From Spirochaeta sp. (GTDB lineage: Bacteria; Spirochaetota; Spirochaetia; Spirochaetales_E; Spirochaetaceae_B), in NCBI GenBank assembly GCA_030590585.1, contig JAUUYD010000038.1:1-10275 (forward strand): a DNA stretch of 10,275 bases. Reading direction: 5' to 3'. Position 1 is the stretch's first letter. Each line of letters begins with the position of its first letter. Under the pieces are notes generated by a model. It ran no database searches, was not told the origin of the DNA, and worked only from the letters and a program-made list of their open reading frames with translations. This document shows, one piece after another, positions 1 through 5,739 of this stretch. The translations under genes and the position numbers were made by a program.

Positions 1-851
1 ACCGCATCGTTCGAACGCCCGAGAACATCCATAGCATCACCACCCCGTTGAAAGAGCACACTCAAATACAGGCTTTCAACAACACAAAGGGCGGTTATTC
101 GCTTGGAAATCACCTCCCCGGTCATCGATTTTGCAAAAACTGCTGTTTGAAGAACAATGTCTGATTTTTTGGCCAGAGGAGATACCGGGAAATTGGTAAT
201 ACCGATAACTGCGGCTCCCGAATCATGGGCCAGCTTGCAAACATCAATCACCGGTTTACTCCGGCCGGAGTGAGAAATGGCAACAACAACGTCTCCCTCA
301 CCCAGCTGAGATGCATGGATAAGTTGAAGGTCGCTGTCCAGACTGAATTGACTGGCAACTCCAATGCGCATGAAACGCTGCTGGGCTTCCTGAGCTACCA
401 GGGCAGCATCACCAATACCGGCAAAGAGGATTGTTCCTGCAGAACCGAGGATATCAGCGGTTCTGGTATAAGCGTCTTCATCCAGCATCTCCAGGGAATC
501 TTTCAAAGCCTGAATGGAAGCCTCAAACACCTTCCGGATTAAAATACCCGGTGGATCTGCCGGAGATACATCATCGTACTCATAAACACCACCACTTTCA
601 CGGACTGCAAAAAAATCGGCTTTCAGCTCGGGGTAACCTTCATACCCCAGCCTTCTGGTCAATCTGACAATAGTCGCCTCACTGCAGCCTGCCCGGCCGG
701 CAAAATCCACAATGGTAAGTCCCGCAATCTCCTCCGGGGAATCCAGGATAAAATCGGCGGCCTTTCGTTCGGCACTTTTTAAGTTTTCGTAGACAGCCTG
801 GAGTTTAAGGACACAGTTATGGGGAATACTGGTAAATTTTTTCTCATTCAT
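1..851 (-). CDS. RpiR/MurR-family transcriptional regulator with SIS domain (C-terminus cut by window edge)
   Basis: I translated this frame by hand; it is open from the ATG at 851 to the left edge, 283 codons, close to the usual full length of the family, so only a short C-terminal tail should be missing. Residues about 15-80 form the N-terminal RpiR helix-turn-helix, with the typical run SAERKAADFILDSPEEIAGL followed by SEATIVRLTRRLGYEGYPEL. Residues about 125-260 form a SIS fold that should bind a phosphosugar effector: AISHSGRSKPVIDVCKLA at 191-208 and GITNFPVSPLAKKSDIVL at 217-234 are the family signatures. Known members repress or activate sugar-phosphate catabolic genes. It is the last readable gene of the leftward operon and overlaps the kinase stop by eight bases (ATGAATGA), which suggests translational coupling, since no clear Shine-Dalgarno is visible. 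It probably regulates this operon and perhaps the divergent isomerase; the inducer is unknown. Confidence 0.9.
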   Translation of the reverse strand, partial: MNEKKFTSIPHNCVLKLQAVYENLKSAERKAADFILDSPEEIAGLTIVDFAGRAGCSEATIVRLTRRLGYEGYPELKADFFAVRESGGVYEYDDVSPADPPGILIRKVFEASIQALKDSLEMLDEDAYTRTADILGSAGTILFAGIGDAALVAQEAQQRFMRIGVASQFSLDSDLQLIHASQLGEGDVVVAISHSGRSKPVIDVCKLAHDSGAAVIGITNFPVSPLAKKSDIVLQTAVFAKSMTGEVISKRITALCVVESLYLSVLFQRGGDAMDVLGRSNDA

Positions 852-2355
852 GGGCGATTCGTTTGTTGACCTCTTTCAACGCGGGATAGATTAAACGGTA
901 TGTTTCCAACCGGTCACCGTAGATTTTAACCTGCTCCGGCCGGGGGTCGATAGTCCTTTTAATCCGTGCGATTCGCTTGGCAGCCTCAGCGGGATTCCAG
1001 ATTCCGGCAGCAGCTCCAGCCAGGATGGCAGCACCAAGACTCCCCGCCTCAGGATTCATCGGTACCATCACCGGTCGATTCAGTATATCAGCTTTAAGAT
1101 GGAGCCAGGGAAGTGATGAAGCCCCTCCCCCGGCGGCAACAATTTCATTTACTTCGAGGCCGGCGCCTTCCATGGTTTCCAGATTCAAAGCCAACTCATA
1201 TGTAAGTGATTCAAGTATAGCCTTAGCCACATCATGACGGTTGGTCTCCATAGTGAGTCCCACCAGAGCTCCCCGGGAATCCATGTCACACCATGGGGTG
1301 CCGCTGCCGTTTAAATGAGGCATAAAGAAGAGCTTAGTCGGATTGGCGGGCATTCCTTCATCCAGGAGTTTATAGGCGCTCACACCGGTTTCGGCAGATT
1401 CCCTGGTTTCCGCATCACAGAAATTATCCCGGAACCATTTGAGCAGGATACCTCCCACATGATTCAGACTGAAGGTAAAACGCATCCCGGGCAGAGTATA
1501 GGCATACTCAGGGTAATAACCTTCATAGAAGGCATCCCGGTTCCCTGCTTTCTTAAATGCACAGGAGAACACTTCTGCCGTCCCGGTTGAAGCAACCCCC
1601 CGCCCGGGACCGGTAACACCGGAACCCAGAGCTGCACATGGTTGATCATGCCCCCCGGCTCCGAGAATGACATTTTTTGACATACCAGTATATTCAGCCA
1701 CTTCCGGTGCAAGAGTACCCACCGGGGTTCCCGAAAGGACAGCACTAGAAAAATAGCTGGGATTCACGTCCAGTGCACCGAGTATTTCTTCAGACCATTC
1801 ATTACTTTCCAGATTCCAGGCCATTGTCCGGGAGGCCATGGTAAGGTCGGTTACCCCCGGAGCCCCCAATTTACCCATAATAAAGTCGGCATACGTAGTT
1901 ATCCTCTGAGCTGATTTATAAGCTGAAGGTGCTATATCACGCAGAAGAAGAATCTTTGTCAGGGAGTTCATGGGATGGGGACGCATTCCGGTAAGATTGA
2001 ATAATCGCCGATCCCCAAGAACCCGGGCACATCGTTCCGACTGAGCTGCGGATCGGTAATCCATGCCCAGAATAGCCGGATGGAGGGCCTTCCCGTCACC
2101 GTTAACGGGAATAATTGCATCCCCCTGCACCGACAGACTTAAAGCACCGACACCCGAAGCACCGGCTTGGGATGCCGCTAACCTCATCACTTCAAGAGCA
2201 GCCTGCCAGACCGCTTCGGCATCCTGCTCGGCTTTGCCATGGGAATCAGTATCAACACCATACTCCCGAAAGGAGAATCCCAAACGCTTTCCTTCAAGGT
2301 CAATTACCTGAGCCTTGCATCCGGTAGTCCCGATGTCCAATCCCAACAATGTCAT
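844..2355 (-). CDS. FGGY-family carbohydrate kinase (xylulokinase-like)
   Basis: This is a 503-residue cytoplasmic kinase, the usual length for FGGY enzymes, which transfer phosphate from ATP to a sugar, ketose or polyol. The N-terminal ATPase-fold domain opens with LGLDIGTTGCKAQVID at residues 4-19 (phosphate 1 motif). The sequence GAGGHDQPCAALG at 232-244 contains the expected catalytic Asp (D237), followed by ASTGTAEVF near 255-263. The C-terminal domain has IVAAGGGASSLPWLHLKADILNRPV at 405-429, the adenosine-binding and FGGY signature region, and GSLGAAILAGAAAG. All key motifs are intact. The start overlaps the upstream oxidoreductase stop as ATGA and the end overlaps the regulator start. 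The closest named relatives by motif feel are xylulokinases (XylB), but FGGY specificity cannot be assigned from motifs, so no symbol is given. In context it probably phosphorylates the ketose or polyol made by the neighbouring dehydrogenases or isomerase. Confidence 0.93.
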   Translation of the reverse strand: MTLLGLDIGTTGCKAQVIDLEGKRLGFSFREYGVDTDSHGKAEQDAEAVWQAALEVMRLAASQAGASGVGALSLSVQGDAIIPVNGDGKALHPAILGMDYRSAAQSERCARVLGDRRLFNLTGMRPHPMNSLTKILLLRDIAPSAYKSAQRITTYADFIMGKLGAPGVTDLTMASRTMAWNLESNEWSEEILGALDVNPSYFSSAVLSGTPVGTLAPEVAEYTGMSKNVILGAGGHDQPCAALGSGVTGPGRGVASTGTAEVFSCAFKKAGNRDAFYEGYYPEYAYTLPGMRFTFSLNHVGGILLKWFRDNFCDAETRESAETGVSAYKLLDEGMPANPTKLFFMPHLNGSGTPWCDMDSRGALVGLTMETNRHDVAKAILESLTYELALNLETMEGAGLEVNEIVAAGGGASSLPWLHLKADILNRPVMVPMNPEAGSLGAAILAGAAAGIWNPAEAAKRIARIKRTIDPRPEQVKIYGDRLETYRLIYPALKEVNKRIAHE

Positions 2356-3647
2356 GTGGAATACAAGCGGTCCTGAATCCGCCGAAGATCCAGAAGAGCT
2401 GAATCATTGGGAGTTTCAATCATATCCCAGGTGAGTACACTGTCTATGGGAACATCCTCTTTCAGAGTACAGCCCAGAGCCAGACCGGCAGGAAGCAGAT
2501 TCTCAGATTTTGCAATCTCTGCATGATCGATACTCACACGGTAATCAAACTCTCCGATACCATCCAGTTTCCATCCAGCCTTTAAATCCCGCTTGGCTAC
2601 AGCAATACATTCACTGCTGAGTTTTTCTTTTGGATGACCTGAAGATTCTCCATAGAACACCCCTTGTGCAATGGTGATAGGCACCTCAACGCTGCAGAGA
2701 TGATACGGGCGGTAGAGAGTGTAGTACGGTCCATCTCCCATATCCCGCTGTCCCATGCCCTCCATAATCCGTTTATTATCAGTTTTTACCACAAGAAATA
2801 CTCCGGGATGAACACCGATGGCAAAATCAACGATTCCCGACGAGTTCAGGATGCCTCCATCTTTTTTAGGGATAAAGGTTGTATTCAGATCCGGAACTTT
2901 GGCATGGGCGCAATGCATACCCCGGATATCCGGCTTCAGTCCTGTAGCATTGGAGACAGCAGCCATCTCTATAGCCGTTTTAGACCCGTCGACAAACTCA
3001 CAAAGCATTCGGGAACTCATCTTCCGCTCGTCAGCCTTTTCCTGTTCGGTATCCGGAGTGGCATAAATATTCAGAGGGTTGTTTTTACCTTTACCGGCTG
3101 CAATAATTTCAAAGCCTAAAGCGGTGGCAAAACGCCAAAGTTCCACTATTGCGGCCGGTTCATCCCCGGCAGCCAGGGAATACACCACACCGGCATTCTC
3201 GGCCATACGCCTGATTATGGGTCCGATGGTAACATCACATTCCACATTCATCATTACGATGTGTTTTTTTGCATCAATACATGCCAGGGATGTAAGGGCA
3301 CCCATATAAGTGGAACCGGTGGCATCCACAACAGACTCAACCGAAGGTAATCCAATAGCCACTTTATATTTACTTGTCGCTACTTTTTTTCCTGCAGCTA
3401 CGGCATCAGCAGCGGCGGCCGGATTATCGGTAAAAACGATTTCAGCACCTTGAGTCTTTTTTGATGCGGCATAACCAGCTCTGGCGCGTTTCTCATCAAG
3501 ATCTACAACGACAACAACGTCCATTCCCTTCATTTCGCCAATTTGCGTAATAATTTCTGTGCCCATCTGCCCGCAGCCGATAACAGCTACCTGAATGGGG
3601 TTGTCTTCAGCTTCACGCCTGGCCAGTTTAATGTTGATTTCACTCAT
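2352..3647 (-). CDS. NAD(P)-dependent oxidoreductase with C-terminal SAF domain (COG4091-like, homoserine dehydrogenase-related)
   Basis: This 431-residue protein begins with a Rossmann dinucleotide-binding segment, IQVAVIGCGQMG at residues 18-29, with an acidic residue at the end of strand 2 (VVVVVDLDEKRA, 44-55), which usually favours NAD. The middle region includes VVDATGSTYMGA (107-117) and KKHIVMMNVECDVTIGP (127-143), as in homoserine dehydrogenase-like proteins. The C-terminal part, about 346-411, reads like a SAF (antifreeze-like) domain: CIAVAKRDLKAGWKLDGIG and LLPAGLALGCTLKEDVPIDSVLTWDMIE. This architecture matches the family often labelled predicted homoserine dehydrogenase with SAF domain. 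The sugar-gene neighbourhood makes a carbohydrate substrate more likely than homoserine. A good ribosome-binding site (AAGGAA) lies about 6-8 bases before the ATG, in the 24-bp gap after the alcohol dehydrogenase gene. Its own end overlaps the kinase start as ATGA. The exact reaction is unknown. Confidence 0.85.
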   Translation of the reverse strand: MSEINIKLARREAEDNPIQVAVIGCGQMGTEIITQIGEMKGMDVVVVVDLDEKRARAGYAASKKTQGAEIVFTDNPAAAADAVAAGKKVATSKYKVAIGLPSVESVVDATGSTYMGALTSLACIDAKKHIVMMNVECDVTIGPIIRRMAENAGVVYSLAAGDEPAAIVELWRFATALGFEIIAAGKGKNNPLNIYATPDTEQEKADERKMSSRMLCEFVDGSKTAIEMAAVSNATGLKPDIRGMHCAHAKVPDLNTTFIPKKDGGILNSSGIVDFAIGVHPGVFLVVKTDNKRIMEGMGQRDMGDGPYYTLYRPYHLCSVEVPITIAQGVFYGESSGHPKEKLSSECIAVAKRDLKAGWKLDGIGEFDYRVSIDHAEIAKSENLLPAGLALGCTLKEDVPIDSVLTWDMIETPNDSALLDLRRIQDRLYST

Positions 3648-3671
3648 GTTATTTTCCTTTTTTGAGAGTCT

Positions 3672-4706
3672 TTAAGGTTTAACCAGTATTTTCAGTGCCT
3701 TACCGGTTCTGGCAGACATAAAACCTTCATTGATATTGTCCAGTGATACAGTTTTGGTAAAATATAATTCGGGGCTGAGGGCTTTGGTCCGAATGGCTTC
3801 AAGAGCTTTAAGGTGATGCCTGGTTTCATAGGAAAAGGCCCCCACAACTTCCAGTTCATCATAATGAATTGTATTGCTGTTTAATGACGTCATGGGTGCT
3901 GTTTTAGGCACACCGCCGAAGAGAACAATTCGTCCCCGTTTTCTTACCGATTGAACAGCCTGCTCCTGGGTTGCCACCACCGGGTTGGCGCAAACAGCTA
4001 AATCCACACCCAGTCCATTAGTCAGCTCCCGAACCCTGGCGGGAACATCTTCACTGGAGGCATCGATAATATGATCGGGGTGAAATTTTTTCAGGGATTC
4101 GAAGCGTCTTAAATTTCCTGATATGATAATCTTTGCAGCACCCAGAGCCCGGGCCGCTTCAATGTGAAGGCAGCCGATTGGGCCGTCCCCGAGAATCAGG
4201 ATACTGTCTCCCAAACCGAAATGGGCCCGCTCCAACCCGGCAATAACAGATGATGCCGGTTCGGACAAACAGGCTTCATCCATACTCACACCTTCTGGAA
4301 TATGATGGAGATAACCCCTTTTTAATACAAATGCCGGTATATGAACAAACTCGGCAAATCCACCGGGCCAATGAGTTCCAATCATTTTATGGTCGTTACA
4401 AAGATTAACCCAACCCCGTTTGCAGTAATAACATTCACCGCAGCTGACATCAGGAGCCGCTGCAATACGGTCACCAACTTTATACCCTTTAACATCCCTG
4501 CCAACTTCATGAATAATGCCGCTGAGCTCATGCCCCATTACCTGACTCTTAATTCCGTGGCGCAGACCGTTGTAGTAATTACGAATATCTCCGCCGCATA
4601 TTCCGCAGGCATGGATTTTGATAATAATGTCTCCCGGGCCGCATTCAGCCAGAGACATCTCCTTGACAACAAGCTTCTCCGGTCCTTCAAATAATGCCGC
4701 TTTCAT
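3672..4706 (-). CDS. Zinc-dependent medium-chain alcohol/polyol dehydrogenase
   Basis: This is a complete 344-residue member of the medium-chain dehydrogenase/reductase family (sorbitol, xylitol, galactitol-phosphate and threonine dehydrogenase branch), which oxidises a secondary alcohol with NAD(P). The catalytic zinc region is visible: CGICGGD at residues 34-40 (C37 ligand), GHE at 58-60 (H59, E60) and the SEP acidic ligand E149. Four cysteines for the structural zinc lie at 89, 92, 95 and 103. The Rossmann glycine motif GDGPIG is at 173-178, followed by ALGAAKIIISG. The ATG overlaps the upstream SIS gene stop as ATGA and is preceded by a strong Shine-Dalgarno (AAGGAGAGGA, plus-strand complement at 4713-4722). 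Position second in the operon, between an isomerase-like protein and another oxidoreductase, suggests it oxidises a polyol or phosphopolyol to a ketose. The substrate cannot be told from sequence. Confidence 0.93.
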   Translation of the reverse strand: MKAALFEGPEKLVVKEMSLAECGPGDIIIKIHACGICGGDIRNYYNGLRHGIKSQVMGHELSGIIHEVGRDVKGYKVGDRIAAAPDVSCGECYYCKRGWVNLCNDHKMIGTHWPGGFAEFVHIPAFVLKRGYLHHIPEGVSMDEACLSEPASSVIAGLERAHFGLGDSILILGDGPIGCLHIEAARALGAAKIIISGNLRRFESLKKFHPDHIIDASSEDVPARVRELTNGLGVDLAVCANPVVATQEQAVQSVRKRGRIVLFGGVPKTAPMTSLNSNTIHYDELEVVGAFSYETRHHLKALEAIRTKALSPELYFTKTVSLDNINEGFMSARTGKALKILVKP

Positions 4707-5317
4707 TTCAAATCCTCTCCTTCATGCAGGCGTTCACCTACGGCTCCCCCCGGATGAATTACCGCAAACTGTTCACGGGAATACCCGGTGTAATGCATCA
4801 ACGCAATACAGACGGCATCAAATACGGCGATAACCGCCATGGTGCTGGTGGTTGCCAGCATATTGAATTCATCCGCTTCTTTTTCCACCTTTACAATGAA
4901 GGGGAGATTGCTTTGTTTTGCCAGAACAGAATCCGGGTTCTCGCTTACTCCGATAATAAAGACTTCTTTTGACTCCAGAGCCGGAAGGAGGTTGAGAATT
5001 TCACCAGTCCCTCCCCCTTTGGATATCAGAATGGCCACATCTCCCTTCTGAACCGAGCCCAGAGCTCCATGAACCGCGTCACCGGGATCCAGATAAAATG
5101 ATGGCCGCTCGATACAGGATAATGAATGGGCTATTTTTTTGGCGGCTGCACCGGAAGTACCGACTCCTGCTGTGATGATACGCCCGGTGCATAAGGCAAT
5201 TGATTCCACCACCTGAGTAAATATTCCTGTGTTTAAGCTATGTTCCAGTTTACTTAGAGCATCAGCTCCAGTTCGCCATACATATCGGGCCGACTCCCAG
5301 ATTTCTTTCTCTTTCAT
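4703..5317 (-). CDS. Short SIS-domain sugar-phosphate isomerase-like protein (KpsF/GutQ-related, no CBS domains)
   Basis: This 204-residue protein consists of one SIS domain. It aligns by eye with the isomerase half of KpsF/GutQ/KdsD arabinose-5-phosphate isomerases: ITAGVGTSGAAAKKIA at 48-63, PSFYLDPGDAVHGALG at 72-87, ILISKGGGTGEIL at 96-108, and TTSTMAVIAVFDAVCIAL followed by FAVIHPGGAVGERL at 184-197. Classical family members are about 320 residues with a CBS pair after HPGGA; here translation stops nine or so residues after that motif, so the CBS region is absent. H83, E147 and H188 match expected active-site positions. The Lys of the GKSG motif is Thr (T54), and the Glu of the SNSGES motif is Gly (G103), so the substrate may differ from arabinose-5-phosphate. 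It is first in the leftward operon. An in-frame stop sits nine bases upstream of the ATG, so this is the earliest start; no Shine-Dalgarno is visible. Confidence 0.87.
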   Translation of the reverse strand: MKEKEIWESARYVWRTGADALSKLEHSLNTGIFTQVVESIALCTGRIITAGVGTSGAAAKKIAHSLSCIERPSFYLDPGDAVHGALGSVQKGDVAILISKGGGTGEILNLLPALESKEVFIIGVSENPDSVLAKQSNLPFIVKVEKEADEFNMLATTSTMAVIAVFDAVCIALMHYTGYSREQFAVIHPGGAVGERLHEGEDLK

Positions 5318-5323
5318 ACCCGG

Positions 5324-5352
5324 AGCTTATTCTCAAGAGTTCAAAATGTAAA
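5324..5352 (-). promoter_or_regulatory. Weak candidate promoter for the leftward operon
   Basis: Read on the minus strand, TTTACA (5352-5347) is followed after 17 bases by TAAGCT (5329-5324). The -35 match is five of six; the -10 match is only three of six. Transcription from it would start at or very near the ATG at 5317, which would give a nearly leaderless message and would fit the missing Shine-Dalgarno. AT-rich DNA produces such matches by chance, so this is tentative. Confidence 0.22.
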
Positions 5353-5443
5353 CCCTATTTTTCATTTCTTAATTTTCAATACAAAAATAACTAGCCATAC
5401 AATTCATTTAACACCATTAATAAGGATTTAAAACGAATTAAGC

Positions 5444-5470
5444 TTTCATTATAATATTTTTATTATGAAA
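5444..5470. promoter_or_regulatory. Imperfect inverted repeat, candidate operator
   Basis: The arms TTTCATTATAA (5444-5454) and TTATTATGAAA (5460-5470) are reverse complements at 10 of 11 positions, separated by five bases. The repeat lies about nine bases upstream of the candidate rightward -35 box and between the two divergent genes, a sensible place for an RpiR or other dimeric regulator to bind. The AT-rich background weakens the case, since such repeats arise easily there. Confidence 0.35.
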
Positions 5471-5478
5471 ATTTCCTT

Positions 5479-5506
5479 TTGACTTAAACTGTTGAGATGC
5501 TATTCT
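5479..5506 (+). promoter_or_regulatory. Candidate sigma-70-type promoter of the isomerase gene
   Basis: TTGACT (5479-5484) matches the -35 consensus at five of six positions; after 16 bases comes TATTCT (5501-5506), four of six for the -10. Transcription would start near 5513, just ahead of the Shine-Dalgarno at 5524-5529. It is the best rightward match in the divergent region. Confidence 0.5.
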
Positions 5507-5523
5507 GATTTACAATTAAGCAT

Positions 5524-5529
5524 GGAGGA
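5524..5529 (+). promoter_or_regulatory. Shine-Dalgarno GGAGGA that selects a TTG start
   Basis: GGAGGA ends five bases before TTG at 5535, an ideal spacing. The next in-frame ATG (5556) is codon 8 and has no comparable site, so the TTG is the preferred start of the isomerase gene. An out-of-frame ATG at 5522 overlaps the site and encodes only eight codons. Confidence 0.6.
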
Positions 5530-5641
5530 ATCTCTTGAATATTATTGATAAAAAAATGTGCTTCGGTCTTATCGTCGGTACCCGCGGGTTCTTTAATCCC
5601 AGGTTGGCAATCGAGGGACGCAGAAAGCTCCTGGCTCAGAT

Positions 5642-5646
5642 GGAAT
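5642..5646 (+). repeat. Left copy of GGAAT flanking direct repeat
   Basis: This GGAAT is in native coding sequence (end of codon ATG through GAA T) and is repeated at 5796-5800. The pair brackets the inserted segment and could be a 5-bp target-site duplication. Confidence 0.6.
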
Positions 5647-5654
5647 GGATGATA

Positions 5655-5735
5655 TCAGTAGAACCAGGGCAGAGCCCTGGACCCGGAGTCGCTCAAGCGA
5701 CTCCCTGTTCCGCGGCAGAGCCGCGGTTCTACTGA
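5655..5735. repeat. 81-bp cloverleaf-like palindromic unit with three perfect hairpins (inverted REP pair-like)
   Basis: TCAGTAGAACC (5655-5665) and GGTTCTACTGA (5725-5735) are perfect 11-bp reverse complements. Between them stand three perfect hairpins: CCAGGGC-AGA-GCCCTGG (5664-5680), GGAGTCGC-TCAA-GCGACTCC (5685-5704) and CCGCGGC-AGA-GCCGCGG (5710-5726). The outer stem shares two bases with hairpins one and three, so a four-way junction can form with a 9-bp outer stem. Hairpins one and three have the same loop but different stems, a sign of compensatory change. Both feet read GTAG-AA followed by the hairpin on their own strand, the arrangement seen in two REP sequences in inverted orientation. 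GC content is visibly higher than in the host gene. Confidence 0.85.
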
Positions 5736-5739
5736 AACC

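Larger units (their letters stand above)
5318..5534. promoter_or_regulatory. AT-rich divergent intergenic region
   Basis: This stretch of 217 bases separates the leftward sugar operon from the rightward isomerase gene and is clearly more AT-rich than the genes on either side. No coding frame of substance is seen. It must carry the start signals for both transcription units; specific candidates are listed separately. A shared regulator acting here could control both directions at once. Confidence 0.75.

Noticed and set aside
2664..3119. Plus-strand ORF of 151 codons opposite the SAF oxidoreductase
   Set aside because: It is entirely antisense to a gene with clear domains and no ribosome-binding site or known motif supports it.
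5522..5548. Eight-codon ORF starting at ATG 5522 as a regulatory leader peptide
   Set aside because: It contains the Shine-Dalgarno of the isomerase rather than having its own, and shows no run of regulatory codons.
5664..5726. Hairpins as rho-independent terminators
   Set aside because: None is followed by a run of T, and they sit inside a coding region broken by insertion.
5655..5735. Cloverleaf geometry as a tRNA gene
   Set aside because: The stems are perfect palindromes with 3-4 base loops. No 7-base anticodon loop, T-loop GTTCGA motif or acceptor-stem layout is present.
5655..5735. CRISPR-like repeat-spacer array
   Set aside because: The repeated hairpins differ in stem sequence and are inverted rather than directly repeated at regular spacing; no cas genes are present.
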